From positions 1-44,626 of the forward strand of contig NZ_BDBV01000117.1 of the NCBI RefSeq assembly GCF_001613165.1: a stretch of 44,626 bases of DNA. The letters are read 5' to 3'. The DNA comes from Nocardia mexicana NBRC 108244. GTDB taxonomy: Bacteria > Actinomycetota > Actinomycetes > Mycobacteriales > Mycobacteriaceae. Both the position numbers and the translations under genes were made by a program. Below, piece by piece: positions 40,553-44,626 of the stretch; the stretch's first letter is position 1, and every line of letters starts with the position of its first letter. The notes below the pieces were generated by a model that did not search any database, had not been told where the DNA came from, and worked only from the letters and a program-made list of their open reading frames with translations.

Positions 40553-40573
40553 TATTGAAAATCATTTCCATTA
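40553..40573. promoter_or_regulatory. Zur box between aztA and aztB
   Basis: The core TGAAAATCATTTCCA (40556-40570), flanked by TAT and TTA, matches the actinobacterial Zur consensus TGAAAATcATTTTCA with one arm mismatch. It sits 13 bp from aztA and 14 bp from aztB, overlapping the aztB promoter (-10 TAAAGT at 40574-40579). Zn-loaded Zur would repress both directions. Confidence 0.82.
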
Positions 40574-40587
40574 TAAAGTGTCGCGCC

Positions 40588-42588
40588 ATGGATGTCCTAT
40601 TTGCCCCGTTCGAGGTGTCTTTCGTGCAGAGAGCGCTGTGGGGTGGGCTGCTGGTGTCCTGCGTGTGCGCGTTGGCCGGTACGTGGGTGGTGGTGCGCGG
40701 TATGGCGTTTCTCGGTGATGCGATGGCGCACGGGATGCTGCCGGGGGTGGCGGTGGCGTCGCTGCTCGGCGGCAATCTGCTGGTGGGCGCCGCGTGCAGC
40801 GCGGCGGCGATGGCGCTGGGCGTCACCGCGCTGCAACGTAATCCGCGGTTCTCCGCCGATACCGGGATCGGTCTGGTGTTCGTGGGGATGCTGGCGGCGG
40901 GTGTGATCATCGTGTCGCGATCGCAGTCGTTCGCGGTCGATGTGACCGGATTCCTGTTCGGGGACGTGCTGGCCATTCGAGACCGGGATCTCGGCTATCT
41001 CGCTGTGGCACTGGCGGTTGCGGCGGTGATCGCGGTGCTGGGACATCGCGCGTTCCTGGCGCTGGCGTTCGATCCGCGCAAGGCGCACACGCTGGGGCTG
41101 CGGCCGCGGTGGGCGCAGGCGGCACTGCTGGGCCTGCTGACCCTGGCGATCGTCGCGTCCTTCCACGTCGCGGGCACCCTGCTGGTGTTCGGCCTGCTCA
41201 TCGCGCCACCGGCGGCGGCGACCTACTGGGCCGACCGGGTCCCGGTGATCATGGTGCTGGCGGCGCTGTTCGGTGGCTTCTCGACCGTGGCGGGCCTGCT
41301 GGTGTCCTGGCACGCGGGCACAGCGGCGGGTGCGACCATCGTCGCGGTCGCGGTCGCGGTGTTCTTCGCCTCGGCCGCGGCGGCGTGGTTGCGTGACCGG
41401 ATGCGCATGCCGGGGGCGAACGCGCTGGCGCTGCTGGGCGCCCTGATCGCCGTGCTGCCGCTGGCCGGATGCGGTTCGGACACAGGCGATTCCGCGTCGG
41501 TCACGGAGACGCCGCACGGTTATGTGGAGGGCGCGGAGGAGACCGATGCGCCGCAGACCCGGGTGCTGGCCGCCGACGCCGGGGGAGCGGTCCGGGTGGT
41601 CGATCTGATCGAGGGCACCGTCACCGACGGCGGCCGGGCGCCGGGCCCGACCGGGATCTCCGGCGACGACCGATTCGCCTATCTCGGGAGCAGTGCCGCC
41701 GTGCGGATCGTCGACGGCGGCGCGTGGACCGTGGACCACGGCGACCACATGCACTACTACCGCGCCGCGATCCGCGAGGTCGGCACGCTGGAACGCGGTG
41801 GGCTCGTCGCGACGCACAGCGATCCCGTCGTCACCGCCGTGGTCACCGATTCCGGGACCACCCTGCTGGACCGGGCCGCGCTGGATGCGGGCCGGATCAC
41901 CGAGCGCGGTGTGCTCGGCAATGCCGTCGCGGTTCCCTATGCCGAACATATCGCCGTGGTCGCGAAGGACACCGGCCGTGCGGAGGTCCGCAACCGGGAC
42001 GGTGCGGTGGTGGCACCGCTGACCGAGACATGTACTGCGCCACGGGGTTCCGCGGTGACTCGGCGCGGGCTGGTTGTCGGTTGCGCCGACGGCGCCGTGC
42101 TGGTGACCGCCTCCGAAGGCCGGTTCGACGCCGTGAAGATCGCCTATCCGCAACCGGTGCCGGAACCGGAGCGCGCGATCGAGTTCACACATCGGCCCGG
42201 CAGCACCACGCTCGTCGCGCGGGCGGGTGAGCGCGGCATATGGGTGCTGGATATCCGCACGCGCACATGGCGACTGGTGGAGACAGGGCCGGTGGTTGCG
42301 GCCAATACGGCGGGCGAGGGCAGCGTGCTGCTCACCCTGACCCGCGACGGCGTGCTGCACGGCCACGATCCGGGCACGGGGGCGCAGACCGCGCAGACGC
42401 AGCTGCTCGCCGGTCCCGTTCCGGACGGCGGACCATCACCGGTGATCGAGATCGATACCGGTCGCGCTTACGTCAACGACGCGAACGCCCGTGCGGTGTA
42501 CGAGATCGACTACCGCGACAATCTGCGCCGCGCACGCACTTTCGCCCTCGACATCGCCCCCGCGCACATGGTGGAGACGGGCCGATGA
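40588..42588 (+). CDS. aztB: AztB zinc permease fused in frame to an AztD-like beta-propeller
   Basis: The open frame encodes 666 aa. Residues 1 to about 270 are an ABC-3 permease with about eight helices (GGLLVSCVCALAGTWVVVRG, MAFLGDAMAHGMLPGVA, LLVFGLLIAPPAAATYWADR). From residue 272 (ATG 41401) there follows what looks like a complete lipoprotein signal peptide with lipobox PLAGC (Cys295), then a seven-bladed-type propeller like AztD with a His-rich DHGDHMHYY near 383. No stop separates them. Either one fused protein is made, with the signal acting as an extra helix placing the propeller outside, or internal initiation at 41401 yields a free lipoprotein. It overlaps aztC by 4 bp. Confidence 0.85.
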   Translation: MDVLFAPFEVSFVQRALWGGLLVSCVCALAGTWVVVRGMAFLGDAMAHGMLPGVAVASLLGGNLLVGAACSAAAMALGVTALQRNPRFSADTGIGLVFVGMLAAGVIIVSRSQSFAVDVTGFLFGDVLAIRDRDLGYLAVALAVAAVIAVLGHRAFLALAFDPRKAHTLGLRPRWAQAALLGLLTLAIVASFHVAGTLLVFGLLIAPPAAATYWADRVPVIMVLAALFGGFSTVAGLLVSWHAGTAAGATIVAVAVAVFFASAAAAWLRDRMRMPGANALALLGALIAVLPLAGCGSDTGDSASVTETPHGYVEGAEETDAPQTRVLAADAGGAVRVVDLIEGTVTDGGRAPGPTGISGDDRFAYLGSSAAVRIVDGGAWTVDHGDHMHYYRAAIREVGTLERGGLVATHSDPVVTAVVTDSGTTLLDRAALDAGRITERGVLGNAVAVPYAEHIAVVAKDTGRAEVRNRDGAVVAPLTETCTAPRGSAVTRRGLVVGCADGAVLVTASEGRFDAVKIAYPQPVPEPERAIEFTHRPGSTTLVARAGERGIWVLDIRTRTWRLVETGPVVAANTAGEGSVLLTLTRDGVLHGHDPGTGAQTAQTQLLAGPVPDGGPSPVIEIDTGRAYVNDANARAVYEIDYRDNLRRARTFALDIAPAHMVETGR

Positions 42589-43493
42589 GAACCGTGATCC
42601 GAGCGTGTATCGCAGTGCTCGTCCTGGCCGTGGCGCCCGCCTGCGCCGATCGGCACGACGGCGGCCCCGAGATCGTCGTCACCACCAATATTCTCGGCGA
42701 TATCACACGCGCGATCGTCGGTGACACGGCCGAGGTCACGGTGCTGATGCCGCCGAACGCCGATCCGCACCAGTTCGCGATCTCCGCGCAGACGGCCGCG
42801 CGCATCGAACGCGCCGCGCTGCTGATCCACAACGGTCTCGGCCTGGAAGAGGGCGTGCAACGGCATGTGCGTGCCGCCGAAGAGGCCGGGGTGACAACGG
42901 TTTCCGTCGGCGAGCAGGTGGATCCGATCCGGTTCCGGAGCGCGGAGGGCGGGAAGCCGGATCCGCACTTCTGGACCGATCCCGCGCGGGTGCGCCGCGC
43001 GGTGGAGGTGATCGGCGACCGGGTCGCCGGGATCGACGGGGTCGACGCCGATGCCGCGCGCGCCGGTATCTCCCGGTATCGGGCGGCACTGGACCGCCTC
43101 GACGGATGGATGACCGAGCAGTTCGCGGCGCTGCCTCCGGAACGGCGCAAACTGGTCACCAATCACCACGTATTCGGTTATCTGGCACAGCGATTCGGAT
43201 TCGAGGTGATCGGCGCGGTGGTCCCCAGCGGCACCACGCTCGCCTCACCCAGCGCGTCCGACCTGGCCGGACTGGCCGAAACCGTCCGCGTCGCGGGCGT
43301 TCCCGCCGTCTTCGCCGATTCCTCCCAGCCCGACCGGCTGGCCCGTGTCCTGGCCGAGCAGGCGGGCCTGCGGGTGCGGGTGATCCCCCTGTACTCGGAA
43401 TCGCTCACCGAGCCCGGCGGCGGCGCTCCCACCTACCTCGACATGATGCGCGCCAACACCGAGGCCATCGTGCGCGGCCTGACGGCGCCCTAG
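42585..43493 (+). CDS. aztC: zinc ABC transporter substrate-binding protein AztC
   Basis: The protein is 302 aa. A signal peptide ends in a weak lipobox (VAPAC, Cys21), so it may be lipid-anchored. It is a cluster A-I metal-binding protein. Zinc ligands are His62 (NADPHQF), His128 (KPDPHFW), His194 or His195 (TNHHVFGY) and Asp245 (FADSSQPD). The His-rich loop of ZnuA is absent, as in AztC, which instead receives zinc from AztD. It overlaps the aztB stop (ATGA) and is followed by aztD after 29 bp, so all are in one operon under the Zur box. Confidence 0.9.
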   Translation: MRTVIRACIAVLVLAVAPACADRHDGGPEIVVTTNILGDITRAIVGDTAEVTVLMPPNADPHQFAISAQTAARIERAALLIHNGLGLEEGVQRHVRAAEEAGVTTVSVGEQVDPIRFRSAEGGKPDPHFWTDPARVRRAVEVIGDRVAGIDGVDADAARAGISRYRAALDRLDGWMTEQFAALPPERRKLVTNHHVFGYLAQRFGFEVIGAVVPSGTTLASPSASDLAGLAETVRVAGVPAVFADSSQPDRLARVLAEQAGLRVRVIPLYSESLTEPGGGAPTYLDMMRANTEAIVRGLTAP

Positions 43494-43522
43494 ATCATCG
43501 AACAACAGAAATGGAGTAGCAC

Positions 43523-44626
43523 ATGCGGTTACGTTCCCGCGCGGTCAGATCCCTGGCCGCATCCGCGATACTGACCTCCGCGGTGGCCCTGAGTGGTTGT
43601 GGCACAGGAGATTCGGACTCGGACCAGCATTCCGACCACGCGGCGATCATCGATCCGGTCGCGGTCACCTACGACGGCGGCATCTATCTGCTGGACGGGA
43701 AATCCCTGGCGATGGCGGACGAGGTGAAGCTCGACGGCTTCAACCGCCTCAACCCCGCCGGCGACGACCACCACGTCATGGTGTCGACCAAGGACGGCTT
43801 CCAGGTCCTCGACGCCGTGCACGGTGAGCTGACCGACACCACCTTCCCCGCCGCCAAGCCGGGCCACGTGGTGCGGCACGCGGGGCGCACCGTCCTGTTC
43901 GCCGATGGCAGCGGCGAGGTCAGCATGTTCGACCCGCATCGGCTCGAGGACGGCACCCCGGAGACCGAGACCTACAAGGCGGCCGCGCCGCATCACGGCG
44001 TCGCGATCCAGCTGTCGAACGGGGAGCTCGTCGTCACCCTCGGCACCGAGGAGAAGCGCACCGGCGTCGTCGTGCTGGACCGCAACCGCAAGGAGATCGC
44101 GCGCAACGAGGACTGCCCCGGCGTGCACGGCGAATCCACCGTGCAGGGTGAGGCCGTCGTCATCGGCTGCCAGACCGGCGCCCTCGTCTACCGCAACGGC
44201 GTCATCACGAAGGTCACCAGCCCCGACCCGTACGGGCGCATCGGCAACCAGGCCGGTACCGATGCCTCCCCGATCGCGCTCGGCGACTACAAGCGGGATA
44301 AGGACGCCGAACTCGAACGGCCGCAACAGGTCTCGCTGATCGACACCCGCGACGGAAGCCTGCGGCTGGTGAACATCGGCACCAGCTACACGTTCCGCTC
44401 GCTGGCCCGCGGCCCGCAGGGCGAGGCGCTGGTACTCGGCACGGACGGCCGCATCCACGTCATCGACCCGGCTGCCGGGACGGTCACGCGGACCATTCCG
44501 GTCATCGGGCCGTGGGAGGAGCCGCTGCGGTGGCAGGACCCGCGCCCGGCGATCTTCGTGCGGGGCAACGACATCTACGTCTCCGACAACGCCACCAAGC
44601 AGATCCACCGCCTGGACCTGGCCACC
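43523..44626 (+). CDS. aztD: zinc metallochaperone AztD (3' end beyond the window)
   Basis: At least 368 aa are present and the frame is still open at the window edge. A lipoprotein signal peptide ends SAVALSGC (Cys26). A propeller follows with His-rich QHSDH and GDDHH segments. AztD binds zinc outside the membrane and hands it to AztC. GGAG lies 6 bases before the ATG. It is the second AztD-like propeller in the operon and is only distantly similar to the one fused to AztB. The two might differ in zinc affinity or in partner. Confidence 0.87.
   Translation, partial: MRLRSRAVRSLAASAILTSAVALSGCGTGDSDSDQHSDHAAIIDPVAVTYDGGIYLLDGKSLAMADEVKLDGFNRLNPAGDDHHVMVSTKDGFQVLDAVHGELTDTTFPAAKPGHVVRHAGRTVLFADGSGEVSMFDPHRLEDGTPETETYKAAAPHHGVAIQLSNGELVVTLGTEEKRTGVVVLDRNRKEIARNEDCPGVHGESTVQGEAVVIGCQTGALVYRNGVITKVTSPDPYGRIGNQAGTDASPIALGDYKRDKDAELERPQQVSLIDTRDGSLRLVNIGTSYTFRSLARGPQGEALVLGTDGRIHVIDPAAGTVTRTIPVIGPWEEPLRWQDPRPAIFVRGNDIYVSDNATKQIHRLDLAT

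Noticed and set aside
1..44626. A phage, transposon or biosynthetic gene cluster
   Set aside because: No integrase, transposase, terminal repeats, NRPS, PKS or terpene enzyme is visible on either strand.

Overview
The window is high-GC DNA from an actinobacterium of the order Mycobacteriales, most likely Nocardia or a close relative. The evidence is a canonical IdeR with every metal ligand, a mycobacterial-type SigB, an actinobacterial DUF4192 protein, an F420-dependent Ddn-type enzyme, a TIGR00027-type methyltransferase, dense GTG start use and many leaderless promoters. The species call is inference; the order-level call is firm. No tRNA, rRNA, CRISPR array, insertion sequence or prophage was seen.

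Region 1 (about 1-19 kb) looks like conserved chromosome. It holds a DUF4192 protein, the ideR-galE operon (minus), an AcuC-type deacylase overlapping a GNAT/acyl-CoA-synthetase protein acyltransferase, an RBBP9-like hydrolase, PEP carboxylase, a CPBP membrane protease, an ArsR-SRPBCC pair, a proline-rich membrane protein, sigB behind an ECF-type promoter, a methyltransferase, and a DUF485-ActP acetate/monocarboxylate uptake operon with a CRP-like site. AcuC/acyltransferase, ActP and PEP carboxylase all touch acetate and C2/C4 metabolism.

Region 2 (about 18.6-37.6 kb) is accessory. Five TetR regulators and one GntR regulator each sit beside or divergent from a small-molecule enzyme (SDR plus HbpS-like protein, FAD oxidoreductase, Ddn-like enzyme, PEBP/SDR, quinone oxidoreductase), usually with visible dyad operators. 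Decay is frequent here: an N-terminally truncated alpha/beta hydrolase, an out-of-frame internally deleted KstD-like flavoprotein, and a start-less gene remnant. This part also has a SigD-like sigma factor with no anti-sigma gene nearby, two tandem related membrane proteins, an adenine/adenosine deaminase, an MFS pump, and an ABC-F ATPase preceded by a leaderless nine-codon leader ORF with nested hairpins, which looks like ribosome-mediated attenuation.

Region 3 (37.7 kb to the end) has a divergent NAD-dependent DNA ligase and an AztABCD zinc-import locus controlled by one Zur box between aztA (minus) and aztB (plus). The AztB permease is fused in frame to an AztD-like lipoprotein beta-propeller. 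A second, free-standing AztD runs off the window edge.

The most notable observations are the AztB-AztD fusion, the ABC-F leader, the AcuC/acyltransferase pair whose ligase half lacks the phospho-histidine, the divergent ligase, and the recurring TANNNT-N6-8-ATG/GTG layout implying leaderless mRNAs for at least a dozen genes.
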